64,000 nt of DNA from Nitrospira tepida (GTDB taxonomy: Bacteria; Nitrospirota; Nitrospiria; Nitrospirales; Nitrospiraceae). Below are positions 52,645 through 60,850 of this stretch, in pieces; position 1 is the first letter of the stretch, and each line of letters begins with the position of its first letter. A model generated the notes under the pieces. That model was not told the origin of the DNA. It was given only the letters and a program-made list of their open reading frames with translations, and did not search any database. The position numbers and the translations under genes were made by a program. The stretch is from the NCBI RefSeq assembly GCF_947241125.1, contig NZ_OX365700.1:4250461-4314460 (forward strand), written 5' to 3'.

Positions 52645-53310
52645 TCACCCTCGTGCTACGTAGCCGTCGCAGGCGGTCAATAGGCTGGACCGCAGCCGCT
52701 CCAGGCTGCCCAGATACGGATTGATCGCGCGAATGCGGTCCGCCAGGTCCGGCAGCCCCAGCCCGGTGCGAATCCAGGCGGAAAAATCGCTTTCCTCTCG
52801 GTGGAGGCGGAAATGCGCCTCGAACATATGAAAGTAAATCGCGCTCACGTCGATCTCCGAGACGGCCCGCCGAAACTCCCCCAATGTGCGGGCTTCCACT
52901 CCGGTCGGCACCTCCAGGATGCGCGAGCGATGGAAGTAAAAGGGCCGACCAAAGACGACCCGCGGGACGATGGGCGTCCGGGACAGATGGTCGTCGATGA
53001 TCGAGATGATCTCCTCACGGAGGTCTTCCATATTGGGATAGTCGAACGGATCGACCACCGCCAGTTTTTCCCCCAGGATGTGGTCCCCCACCTGCGTCAC
53101 GACCCACTGCGCGAAATCGTTCGGGTAGACCCGTTCGATGAATCGATGCCGCAGAAAGTAGCTGTGCGTGTGGAAGTGCACGGAATCCAGCGGGACCTCT
53201 TCGAGCATCTCGGCCAGCTCCTTCTCGTCGTCCGCCTGCTGCCCGAGGCTCTCCTGCAGCTCGCTGCAGCCGATGAAGGTGAACGGAGAAACCGCTGTCG
53301 GTTCCATCAT
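52645..53310 (-). CDS. DUF5752 family protein
   Basis: 221 residues from the ATG at 53310. A second ATG follows directly. The signature is DSVHFHTHSYFLRHRFIERV (H-x-H-x-H, about 44-57), then NDFAQWVVTQVGDHILGEKL, AVVDPFDYPNMEDLREEIIS and IYFHMFEAHFRLHREESDFS. The His pattern could hold metal, but this is unproven. DUF5752 genes tend to lie with trehalose synthase and sugar-transferase genes, so an accessory or regulatory role in alpha-glucan metabolism is inferred. Its ATG overlaps the stop of the small membrane-protein gene (ATGATG). Confidence 0.8.
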   Translation of the reverse strand: MMEPTAVSPFTFIGCSELQESLGQQADDEKELAEMLEEVPLDSVHFHTHSYFLRHRFIERVYPNDFAQWVVTQVGDHILGEKLAVVDPFDYPNMEDLREEIISIIDDHLSRTPIVPRVVFGRPFYFHRSRILEVPTGVEARTLGEFRRAVSEIDVSAIYFHMFEAHFRLHREESDFSAWIRTGLGLPDLADRIRAINPYLGSLERLRSSLLTACDGYVARG

Positions 53311-53597
53311 GATCCCTTGCCCTGATGGCGTGGGCGCGAGTCCACGGCCCCGCGCCCCCATCCGATCGCCATTCCCACGAGGCAGCCGATTGCCACCCCC
53401 GCGGCAAACATCCCGCTGAGCACCAGCTTCCACCGGCGCCGGCTGATCCGCTTGGGTTCCGGCCTTGGAGACCAGCCCGGCTGCGACCGCACGCCCGCCT
53501 CGGCGCCCAACCACGAGTCGCGATGGTCCAGCAGGGCCGGCCCGGAGCGGATGCCGCTCGAAACGTCGTTCTGATAGGCGGGCGGCCGGCCGGTCAT
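53307..53597 (-). CDS. Small single-span membrane protein in the trehalose operon
   Basis: 96 residues from the ATG at 53597 (ATGA overlap with the TreY stop). The first 55 residues are polar, then RRRWKLVLSGMFAAGVAIGC (about 59-78) and LVGMAIGWGRG form one Gly-rich membrane span. The C-terminus is basic. No family is recognised. Overlapping on both sides with TreY and DUF5752, it is translationally coupled to them and may anchor the enzymes at the membrane. Confidence 0.65.
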   Translation of the reverse strand: MTGRPPAYQNDVSSGIRSGPALLDHRDSWLGAEAGVRSQPGWSPRPEPKRISRRRWKLVLSGMFAAGVAIGCLVGMAIGWGRGAVDSRPRHQGKGS

Positions 53598-56491
53598 GTG
53601 AGCCTCTCCAGCACCGCGACGGGCAACTCTCGGAAGACATCCCCGAGCCTCAACACGTGGCGTCCCTCCGCCAAGGACGGAGCGAGATTCTCGCCCGTCA
53701 GCAGATTGCGGTAGTGCGTCCTGGCGTTCCAGGAGGGCACCGTCATCCAGGACTCGCCCCAGATCTCCGGTCCGATCGGAGGTCGGTTGGCGTCGGCGCA
53801 AAGCCGAGTCACCAGCCGGGGCACCGCGACCACGACGGCCTGATCCTGTTCCAGACGCGCAAACGCGCAGGCCTGGTCCTTTCGCTCCCCGACGATGCCC
53901 AGCGGCACGTAGGTGCCGTTGGAGAACAGCTCCGGCCGGGACCGGCGATAGGTCAGCAACGAGAACAGCGCGTAGAATTTCAGCCGGCCGTCCGTCCGAT
54001 GCTCGAGCAGGTGCCGCACCAACGCCGTGCGTTCCGGCGACGAAGCGCAGGCCTGTTGCAGCTCCTCCAGCAACCGCCGGCGCGCCGAAAAATCCACCGG
54101 CCGGCGGTTGTCAGGATCGACGAGGCTGAAATTCCACAGCTCGGTGCCTTGGTAGAAGTCCGGCACGCCGGGAGCCGTCAACTTTAGCACCAGTTGAGCC
54201 AAGGAGTTCCAGAGGCCGTAGGCGGCGATCCGCCGCTGGAAGGGGAGAAAATTCTGGAGAAACGGATTGGCCCTCGACTGATCCAAAATCCGGTCGATGA
54301 AGTTCGCAACCGCCTCCTCATAGGCCGGGTTCGGGTTCACCCAACTGGTGTGGACCTTGGCTTCCTTGAGCGCCTTGGCCAGATATTGTTGAATGCGCGC
54401 TTGGAAAGAGCGGAACCCCATGGCGTCCAGCTCTTCAAACGGCCAGGCTCCGATCAAGGTCTGATACAACAGATATTCCTCGTTCCGGTCCGGCGCTTCG
54501 TCTCCCTCCACCTCCGTCTTGAACCGTTTGTTCAACTTCGCCCAGTGGAGAATGTGGGACCGCCATTCCTGGGGCAGCTCGGACAGCACGTTGATGCGGG
54601 CCCGCACGTCCTCGCTCCGCTTGGTATCGTGCGTCGAGGTGGCCGAGAGCGCCAACGGCCAGCGGGCCTGCCGTTCCTGCATGGCGCGATGAAACGCCTC
54701 CACGGACAGGCCGAATTGCTCGGGATCGCCGCCGACCTCGTTCAGCGACACCAGCCGGTTGTATATGTAAAACGCCGTATCCTCCACCCCCTTCGCCGTG
54801 ACGGGGCTGGTGATCTGCTGAAACTTCATGACGAACTGCTGCTGGAGCCGCTCGTCCTCTTCGGTGCGGGCGTCCCGCTGCTTCAGCAGCAGATCCCTGA
54901 CGAAATCAAAGACCAGCCCGCTCAGCGCCGGGTTCCGCCGCTTCGCCCTCGCCACGGCCAGCCGGATGAAGGCCCGGTCCCGGTCCAACACCCCGCCGGC
55001 TCCCGCCGTCACATAGGTCCGGTACACGGGAAAGCAGGCGACGATCTCCCGGATCGCATGGGTCAGGCTGTTCAGGGTGAAATCGCGGGATCGCCGGTCC
55101 CGTTCCGACAGCCGGTTGAGGTAATGGCCGAGCACGTTGAGCTCGCTCGACATCGCGGCCTGCATGATCAGCTTCTTCGATTCATACACGACATCCTGAT
55201 AGACGAGCCGTTTATGGATGAACCGGGCATAGAGGTCCGTCATCCGCCGCTCGCTCGATTGGTCCACGAACAGGCCGTTGACCAGGTTCATAAAATCGTA
55301 CCCGCTAGTGCCGTACACCGGCCAGGTCTCGGGCAGCGGCTCGTCCTTGCCGAGAATCTTTTCCACGATCAGATACAGCGGCCGGTCCTTCTCCTCTGAG
55401 GGCGCCATTTCACGGCGGGCCCAGGCCTGCAACTGGGTGAGATACTCGCTGGGACTGTAAAGGCCGTCCACGTGGTCGATCCGCAAGCCGGTCACCGCCC
55501 CTTCTTTGAGCAGCCGGAATACCAGCCGATGGACTTCCTGAAACACCACCGGATCTTCGACCCGGATCGCCGCCAGCTCGTTGACGTCGAAAAACCGCCG
55601 GTAGTTGATTTCCTCCGACGCCACGCGCCAGTAGGCCAACCTGTAGACCTGGGCGTCCAGAAGATCATCAAGCAGATCGAAGCTGCGGGGATCACCCTTG
55701 GTCCCGTTGAACAGCGCCACATTGTCCGTGATGAAGGCGCCGACGACCGCGCTGTCCCGGACCACCGCCGCCAGCCGCTTCCGCAGAATGGCTTTTTCGC
55801 GGTACCGCTCCTCCACCCTGGCGGGATCACGCTCGTGGCGGGGCGGGAGGTGTCCGAGTCCGGTAATAATGCTTTGTAGCTCCTCGATCGGAGCATGACC
55901 GCGCCCCACGCATTGGATCAGCCGGTCGAGCCGGTAGGCCAGGACCTTGGCGCCGGACCGGGGCGACAGCGGCAGGCGGTGATCGTAGTAGCGCACGAAG
56001 AAGGCCCCCTCCTCGTACTCGAGCGTGATCTCCTGGTTTTCGAGGACATGCCCATAGAGGTCCCCCAAGATCGGGAGCAGCACCTTGTCGTGCAGCTCGC
56101 GTTTGACGGGATCCCAATCGATGTCGAAAAAGATGGAATAGGGGGAACTGGGGCCGTTTTCCAGGACGTCGGCCCACCAGGTATTCACCATCCGCCCGAT
56201 CCCCATGTGATTGGGCACGACGTCGAGGAGCTGCCCCATGCCGGAGGCCTGCAGGGCCTTCACGAACGCCTCGTACTCCTCAGGGGTCCCGACTTCGGGG
56301 TTCAGCGCCGTGGGATCGACGACGTCGTACCCGTGCGGGCTGCCCGGCACGGCCTTGAAGTAGGGAGACGAGTAGCAATCCGTGATGCCCAACCCATGCC
56401 AATAGGGGATGAGCTTCGTCGCCTCGACGAAGGGAAAGGCGGTGTTGAACTGGACGCGATAGGTGGAAAGCGGAAATCTTGCCGGTGCCAC
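53594..56491 (-). CDS. treY: Malto-oligosyltrehalose synthase
   Basis: 965 residues from a GTG at 56491. Another GTG at 56497 is closer to the GGGAGGGG Shine-Dalgarno. It turns the reducing end of a maltodextrin into a trehalosyl end. GH13_26 features: STYRVQFNTAFPFVEATKLI, QLLDVVPNHMGIGRMVNTWW, TGLRIDHVDGLYSPSEYLTQ (nucleophile Asp), VEKILGKDEPLPETWPVYGT (acid/base Glu), and LSATSTHDTKRSEDVRARIN (third Asp). The C-terminal domain ends in a beta module. The partner hydrolase TreZ is not in the window. Length is slightly above the usual 700-940. Confidence 0.96.
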   Translation of the reverse strand: MAPARFPLSTYRVQFNTAFPFVEATKLIPYWHGLGITDCYSSPYFKAVPGSPHGYDVVDPTALNPEVGTPEEYEAFVKALQASGMGQLLDVVPNHMGIGRMVNTWWADVLENGPSSPYSIFFDIDWDPVKRELHDKVLLPILGDLYGHVLENQEITLEYEEGAFFVRYYDHRLPLSPRSGAKVLAYRLDRLIQCVGRGHAPIEELQSIITGLGHLPPRHERDPARVEERYREKAILRKRLAAVVRDSAVVGAFITDNVALFNGTKGDPRSFDLLDDLLDAQVYRLAYWRVASEEINYRRFFDVNELAAIRVEDPVVFQEVHRLVFRLLKEGAVTGLRIDHVDGLYSPSEYLTQLQAWARREMAPSEEKDRPLYLIVEKILGKDEPLPETWPVYGTSGYDFMNLVNGLFVDQSSERRMTDLYARFIHKRLVYQDVVYESKKLIMQAAMSSELNVLGHYLNRLSERDRRSRDFTLNSLTHAIREIVACFPVYRTYVTAGAGGVLDRDRAFIRLAVARAKRRNPALSGLVFDFVRDLLLKQRDARTEEDERLQQQFVMKFQQITSPVTAKGVEDTAFYIYNRLVSLNEVGGDPEQFGLSVEAFHRAMQERQARWPLALSATSTHDTKRSEDVRARINVLSELPQEWRSHILHWAKLNKRFKTEVEGDEAPDRNEEYLLYQTLIGAWPFEELDAMGFRSFQARIQQYLAKALKEAKVHTSWVNPNPAYEEAVANFIDRILDQSRANPFLQNFLPFQRRIAAYGLWNSLAQLVLKLTAPGVPDFYQGTELWNFSLVDPDNRRPVDFSARRRLLEELQQACASSPERTALVRHLLEHRTDGRLKFYALFSLLTYRRSRPELFSNGTYVPLGIVGERKDQACAFARLEQDQAVVVAVPRLVTRLCADANRPPIGPEIWGESWMTVPSWNARTHYRNLLTGENLAPSLAEGRHVLRLGDVFRELPVAVLERLT

Positions 56492-56513
56492 AAACACGCC
56501 CCTCCCGTGTGCT

Positions 56514-57764
56514 CTACCGTCCCGTGGGAGCCAAGTCAACGCGGGCCGCCCGGCCCCGAGGAAGCACGACGAGTCCCGACTTGGTGACTTGGTAACGTTG
56601 CCGGTCTTCCCGCGCGTCATCGCCGATCTCCGTGGCGGCGGGAATCACGTTAAACCGGTCGACGATGACGCGGCGCAGCCGCGATTTGGCCCCGATGACC
56701 GTCCCGTCCAGCACGATGCACTCGTCGATGCGGGCCCCCGGCTCGATCCGCACGTTGCGCCCGATCACGGACCGCCGGATCTCCGCGTCGATGACCTGGC
56801 TGCCCTGCCCGACCATCGAATCCTCGATGCGCGCCTTGGCGAAGCTGGCCGTCGGCCCGTCGAAGGTATCGGTCAGGATGGGCCAGTCGCTGTTCCGCAG
56901 GTCGAAGATGGGACATTCGCCCAGAATGTCCATATGGGCCTGCCAATAGGCGTCGAGCGTGCCCACGTCGCGCCAGTAACCCCGTTCTTCGTAGGGCTTG
57001 AGCCCGGGGACTTCGTCGTCCATGAAGTTGTAGGCGACCAGGCTGGTATGCCCGATCAGGGACGGGATAATGTCGCGGCCGAAGTCGTGCGATCCCGTTC
57101 TTGCCGCATCCGCCTGCAACACCCTCAGCAGCACGTCCGCGTTGAAGATGTAATTGCCCATCGACGAGAAGGCCTGCTCGGAATCCTGCGGCATCGGCTT
57201 GGGATTCTTCGGCTTTTCTTCGAAACCACGAATCCGTCCCTCGCGGTCGGCTTCGATGATCCCGAACCCCTTGGCCGCATGGACTGGCACGGGTCTCGCC
57301 GCCACGGTGACCTCGGCGCCCCGTTCCCGATGGAACCGCACCATCCGGCCGATGTCCATGCGATAGATGTGGTCGGCTCCGAACACCGCCACGAGGTCCG
57401 GGGCGAAATCTTCGATCAGGTTCAGATTGTGGAAGACGGCATCGGCCGTCCCCTCGTACCACCCTCCGCCGGCCTTCATCTGCGGCGGGACGACGGTGAT
57501 GAAGTGCTGTTTGATGCGCCCGCCGATCCGCCAGGCCCGGCGCAAATGCTCGATCAACGACTGCGATCGGTATTGCACCAGCACATACATCGACATCACG
57601 CCGGAATTGAGGAAGTTGCTGAGCACGAAATCCACAATGCGGTATTTTCCGCCGAACGGCACCGCCGGCTTGCTGCGCTGCTCGGTCAGCGGCATCAGCC
57701 GCTCGCCTTTGCCGCCCGCCATGATCATCGCCAGCACACGGGTCTGCCGCCCTGGGTGGTTCAT
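56514..57764 (-). CDS. glgC: Glucose-1-phosphate adenylyltransferase
   Basis: 416 residues from the ATG at 57764 with GAGGAT nearby. An in-frame GTG at 57794 overlaps the TetR stop. It makes ADP-glucose from glucose 1-phosphate and ATP. Motifs: MIMAGGKGERLMPLTEQRSK (nucleotide binding, about 13-32), YRIVDFVLSNFLNSG, VAVFGADHIYRMDIGRMVRF and GFEEKPKNPKPM, then the left-handed beta-helix (GARIDECIVLDGTVIGAKSR) with an allosteric C-terminus. No glgA lies here, so ADP-glucose could serve the TreT-like enzyme or a distant GlgA. Confidence 0.96.
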   Translation of the reverse strand: MNHPGRQTRVLAMIMAGGKGERLMPLTEQRSKPAVPFGGKYRIVDFVLSNFLNSGVMSMYVLVQYRSQSLIEHLRRAWRIGGRIKQHFITVVPPQMKAGGGWYEGTADAVFHNLNLIEDFAPDLVAVFGADHIYRMDIGRMVRFHRERGAEVTVAARPVPVHAAKGFGIIEADREGRIRGFEEKPKNPKPMPQDSEQAFSSMGNYIFNADVLLRVLQADAARTGSHDFGRDIIPSLIGHTSLVAYNFMDDEVPGLKPYEERGYWRDVGTLDAYWQAHMDILGECPIFDLRNSDWPILTDTFDGPTASFAKARIEDSMVGQGSQVIDAEIRRSVIGRNVRIEPGARIDECIVLDGTVIGAKSRLRRVIVDRFNVIPAATEIGDDAREDRQRYQVTKSGLVVLPRGRAARVDLAPTGR

Positions 57765-57790
57765 ATCCTCAATTCCTTTCGTCGTCCGAC

Positions 57791-58429
57791 TCACAACAAC
57801 GCCGTCAAGCTCTCTTGGATCTGCGCCGCAAGCTTACTGCCCCGTTGCCTGAACCCGCCTTCCTGGTCGAGCACCAGATGATAGGTGAGCAAGCCCGAGG
57901 TGTAGGCCGCGAGCGCCGTCGCCAACTCGCGCGCCGAACGGCCCCGCTTGTTTTTGCCGTTCAGCGCGGGCAGCAGCACCTCTCCCAATTGATCGATGTG
58001 CGCGCTGTAAATCTCCCGCAGGCGCCGGCTCGCCTGGGTCTTGAGCTGGAGTAAGCCGCGGATCTGGTGCAACAGCAGCAGGTACTCCGGATGGTTGAGA
58101 AAGAATTGCAGCCGGCTCTCTACGATCTTGTGCAGCGTCGCGACACCGGGCTTGGCGCCGGCCGCGGAGTCCTTGGCCTGAGTCAACAGGTGGTCGAGCC
58201 CTTGCTTCAGCAGGGCGGCCAGCAGATCTTCTTTTGTATCGAAGTACTGATAAAAGGTGCCCTTTCCGACGTCGGCCCGCTCGGTGATGTCCTCGATTTT
58301 GGTCCAGTAAATGCCCTTCTCATAGAACAGCGCCAACCCGACTTCCATGAGCACCCGCCTGGTTCGCTCCTTTCGGCGGGCCACTCTCGTCATGGAACCG
58401 GCCATGCCCGCAGTCATTCCCTCCAACAT
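57791..58429 (-). CDS. TetR-family transcriptional regulator
   Basis: 212 residues from the ATG at 58429 (GAGGGGGG upstream). The helix-turn-helix region is at about 20-66: RRVLMEVGLALFYEKGIYWT, KIEDITERADVGKGTFYQYF, DTKEDLLAALLKQG. The ligand-binding part is helical (FFLNHPEYLLLLHQIRGLLQ, ATALAAYTSGLLTYHLVLDQ). Being directly upstream of GlgC and in the same direction, it is the likely local regulator of the alpha-glucan/trehalose genes. I found no clear TetR-type palindrome immediately before this gene. The dyad at 60831-60850 is a distant candidate. Confidence 0.92.
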   Translation of the reverse strand: MLEGMTAGMAGSMTRVARRKERTRRVLMEVGLALFYEKGIYWTKIEDITERADVGKGTFYQYFDTKEDLLAALLKQGLDHLLTQAKDSAAGAKPGVATLHKIVESRLQFFLNHPEYLLLLHQIRGLLQLKTQASRRLREIYSAHIDQLGEVLLPALNGKNKRGRSARELATALAAYTSGLLTYHLVLDQEGGFRQRGSKLAAQIQESLTALL

Positions 58430-58506
58430 ATCCCCCCTCTTTCGCCCTCGTTTACCCTGCGGGCGAGCCTCGCCCCTCTGCCTCCTCCAACCGGATGAGC
58501 CGGTCC

Positions 58507-58833
58507 TTACGGCACTTCGCACACGGAATTGGACGTGCCATGCTCGTTGACGACCTTGTTCGGATTCGCGGCGTCATCCTCCCAGCGATCGCCGTCCACC
58601 ACGAACTTGTATTGGTAGGTTCCCGGCTTGAGCCGAACCGCCACCTGCCACTGGCCGCCCGCCCCCAACTTCATCGGATGTTTGGACGGATCCCACTGAT
58701 TGAAATCTCCGACCAGCGCCACGACGCGGGCCGCCGGCGCAAAATGCTCGAATGAGACGAGTTTGGCGGCGGCCCGCGTTTTCTTCTTGGACGTCGCGCC
58801 GGCTTTACCCGTCCCGTCACTTGCTTTCCCCAT
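58507..58833 (-). CDS. CBM48 glycogen-binding-domain protein
   Basis: 108 residues: a Lys/Ala-rich, charged N-terminus (1-25) and one CBM48/AMPK-beta-type domain: FEHFAPAARVVALVGDFNQW, LGAGGQWQVAVRLKPGTYQY then KFVVDGDRWEDDAANPNKVV. The W-x-P, K-F-x-V-D-G and final N-x-x-V residues typical for alpha-glucan contact are present. With no catalytic domain, it probably docks other proteins to glycogen or senses glucan. It is the first gene of the cluster, 77 bp before the TetR gene. Confidence 0.93.
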   Translation of the reverse strand: MGKASDGTGKAGATSKKKTRAAAKLVSFEHFAPAARVVALVGDFNQWDPSKHPMKLGAGGQWQVAVRLKPGTYQYKFVVDGDRWEDDAANPNKVVNEHGTSNSVCEVP

Positions 58834-58995
58834 ACCCGCACCTCCCTCCTCAACTTTGCGGAACGGGCCTATCGTTCTCCTTCTGAAAACGAGTCCCGAG
58901 ACCTAATCTGCGGAGTCACAGCCTGTCGATTATCCGAGATGCACGCCCCGGACACAATGGTGATTTCCAGCCCGGCCGCAAGACCCACCCTTTCC

Positions 58996-59307
58996 TCACC
59001 CGGCACGTTCCGACCGTGAGGAGGTCTGGCCGGCCTCACGGGCCACATCCAGGCCGTTCCCCGCAACCCCGCCATCTTGTCTCGCGATCTCCGTTCCCGG
59101 CGGCTGGGAGCCGGCCGGCGGCCCCGGCTCATCGGAGGGCCGGTCCGGCGTGACATCCATCGCCTCCGCCTCGTGGACGGATTTCTTAAACCCTTTGATC
59201 GCCTTCCCCAACCCCTCTCCCAACTGGGGGAGCTTGCCGGCACCGAAAATGATCAGGACGATGATCAAGATCAGGAGGAGTTCCATCCAGCCAAACGATC
59301 CGAACAT
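58996..59307 (-). CDS. tatA: Twin-arginine translocase subunit TatA/TatE
   Basis: 103 residues. The short N-terminal helix WMELLLILIIVLIIFGAGKL (about 7-26), the FGAGKLPQLGEGLGKAIKGF hinge with its phenylalanine and glycine, and the amphipathic helix KGFKKSVHEAE are TatA features. The tail is Pro/Glu/Gly-rich. TatA oligomerises to pass folded proteins such as the amidohydrolase at 18942. No tatC is near, which is common when tatA is isolated. An AGGAGAGG Shine-Dalgarno precedes the ATG. Confidence 0.95.
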   Translation of the reverse strand: MFGSFGWMELLLILIIVLIIFGAGKLPQLGEGLGKAIKGFKKSVHEAEAMDVTPDRPSDEPGPPAGSQPPGTEIARQDGGVAGNGLDVAREAGQTSSRSERAG

Positions 59308-59337
59308 GGTTCACCTCTCCTTCTCCGGAATCACGAT

Positions 59338-59580
59338 TTAGGCGGTATCGGCAAACTCTATCCAGGGACTCGTCCGGCTTGGTTGTCCCCACGCCCGCCA
59401 GCGTCGTTCGCTGCGATGGGGTTGTTGAGGCGGCCGCGTTCGATGATGCAAAATGAGGGCATCATAAATCTCACCGCAGTTGATGCACCGCCATCCGTCG
59501 AAGTGACCCTGCCCGGTGTCATCGGAATAATCATAAAACTCGTCGCGCACCATGCATCCCTCGCATCGGGCACATACCAT
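59338..59580 (-). CDS. Small zinc-ribbon protein
   Basis: 80 residues from the ATG at 59580, with GGAGGGGG at proper distance. Two knuckles, MVCARCEGCM and WRCINCGEIYD, form a CxxC...CxxC zinc ribbon. DDTGQGHFDGW lies between them. The C-terminal part is basic (TRPPQQPHRSERRWRAWGQP). A nucleic-acid-binding or adaptor role is possible. It is transcribed away from the hairpin repeat array, whose first unit begins within its leader. Confidence 0.65.
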   Translation of the reverse strand: MVCARCEGCMVRDEFYDYSDDTGQGHFDGWRCINCGEIYDALILHHRTRPPQQPHRSERRWRAWGQPSRTSPWIEFADTA

Positions 59581-59592
59581 GACATCCCCCTC

Positions 59593-60040
59593 CATACCAA
59601 GCTTCGCTTGAACCGCCGGCTCTTCAGGCGCAGCCTCTCTTCCTTGCCGCCGGCGGAGAAACACCGCCCGTGATTCTCCCCGTCTTGCTCCATACCAAGC
59701 TTGCTAGACCCGGCGCCTCTTTATCGTCTTATCGTATCCGTCGGCGCCGGAGAAACACCGCCCGTGATTCTCTTCGTCTTGCTCCATACCAAGCTTCGCT
59801 TGAGCCGGCGGCTCATCGGGCGCAGCCCCTCTTCATTGACGCCGCCGGAGAAACCCCACCAGGGATTTTCTTTTTCTCATACCAAGCTTCGCTTGAACCG
59901 CCGGCTCTTCAGGCGCAGCCTCTCTTCCTTGTCGCCGGCGGAGAAACACCTCCAGTGTTTCTGTCTTCATTCCGGTTGTACCGGCGGCTCATCGGGCGAC
60001 GCCCTTCTTCCTTGATGCCGCCGGAGCGAACTCCTCACGT
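59593..60040. repeat. Tandem array of five about 90-98-bp hairpin units
   Basis: Units begin at 59593, 59691, 59785, 59878 and 59968 (steps 98, 94, 93, 90). Each starts CATACCAAGCTTCGCTTG or a variant, continues with CCGGCTCTTCAGGCGCAGCC and ends at GCCGGCGGAGAAACACC. Within each unit, ACCGCCGGC near the start and GCCGGCGGAG near the end are inverted, so each could fold as a long stem. It occupies the gap between two small zinc-ribbon genes. Units have drifted by substitution, and open frames through it shift, so it is not coding. Confidence 0.88.
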
Positions 60041-60137
60041 CGCCCGGCTCCACACCGCGGATTTTTCATCTTACGCCGCGCCCTTGCATGGAACGGCTAG
60101 GGCTTTCCCTAGCCTGCATTGAATGACCAGCCGCCGC

Positions 60138-60374
60138 TCACACGGTCGCCGCATTGCCTTCCCAAAGCCCGACCGATCGTTCGACGCCGCATTGTGCGCA
60201 GCGGGCGACCAGCCGAGCGGTCCCGGTCGCTGCAGCGGCACGCGCCACGAGCGAATAGCGCCTGGCTCCGCACAGGTCACAGGAGGCCTCGCTGCGCAGG
60301 GTGATCGCATCCTGCAGGGTCTTGACGAGATTGACTCGTCGTACACGACCGAGGATTTTCACAGTCGGCACCAT
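60138..60374 (-). CDS. Small zinc-ribbon-like protein
   Basis: 78 residues, with AAAGGAGGTC before the ATG. Two Cys pairs, SCDLCGARRYSL and ARCAQCGVERSV, probably bind one zinc. The N-terminus is basic (VKILGRVRRVNLVKTLQD). No known family is certain. It lies on the other side of the repeat array from a similar small Cys protein. A role in nucleic-acid binding or regulation is inferred. Confidence 0.65.
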   Translation of the reverse strand: MVPTVKILGRVRRVNLVKTLQDAITLRSEASCDLCGARRYSLVARAAAATGTARLVARCAQCGVERSVGLWEGNAATV

Positions 60375-60449
60375 CTCCCGACCTCCTTTCCATCGCTATC
60401 TCGCGCCGCGTTGCACGCCGGGGTCGTAGAGGGGCTCCTGCTCTCACCG

Positions 60450-60716
60450 TCAGGAGGCCCCCAGCTTCTCCTTGCCCCGCTCCACGAAGGCCTTCCCCTG
60501 GTCGGCCACCCGATGGACCGCTCGTCGCGCCTCGTCACGAAACTCTTCAGCCCGCTCGCCCAGATCCTCCGCTACATCTTCCGCGAAGTTCCTGATGCGT
60601 CGGCGGGTACGGGTTCCTGAATGGGGGGCCAACAACAGACCTGCCGCGGCCCCCACGGCCACTCCGACGAGAAACATGACTCCGCCGACCGCTGCCGTGT
60701 GTGTCCCTTGTGCCAT
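60450..60716 (-). CDS. YtxH-domain small membrane protein
   Basis: 88 residues from the ATG at 60716, with AAAGGAGAGAC before it. The Gly-rich span AAVGGVMFLVGVAVGAAAGL, then LLAPHSGTRTRRRIRNFAED, is the YtxH signature (LLxAPxSGxxTRxxI). A charged amphipathic helix follows (ERAEEFRDEARRAVHRVADQ). YtxH proteins are stress-related and membrane-associated in Firmicutes and others. A 20-bp palindrome lies about 115 bp upstream of the start and could control it. Confidence 0.88.
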   Translation of the reverse strand: MAQGTHTAAVGGVMFLVGVAVGAAAGLLLAPHSGTRTRRRIRNFAEDVAEDLGERAEEFRDEARRAVHRVADQGKAFVERGKEKLGAS

Positions 60717-60830
60717 CTGGGTCTCTCCTTTCTGCGTTCCGCCTGATGAGGTTCGCCGGATGATCAGGCCTCTTCGATCAACCGCGCCGTCGGCATCATC
60801 GAACCTCCGTTTAAATGACTTACCAACCAT

Positions 60831-60850
60831 AATTGACTGACTGGTCAATT
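60831..60850. promoter_or_regulatory. Interrupted palindrome AATTGAC-N6-GTCAATT
   Basis: AATTGACTGACTGGTCAATT lies between the divergent YtxH and potassium-channel genes. The half-site TTGAC(T/C) and total length are like those of TetR-family operators. It also contains -35-like TTGACT/TTGACC on both strands. The regulator is unknown. Confidence 0.45.

Noticed and set aside
59593-60040. CRISPR array
   Set aside because: The repeats are contiguous without unique spacers, the units are about 90 bp and degenerate, and no cas gene is near.
59670-60122. Possible repeat protein read through the hairpin array
   Set aside because: Unit lengths (98, 94, 93, 90) are not constant multiples of three, so the repeated peptide changes frame, and there is no start signal.
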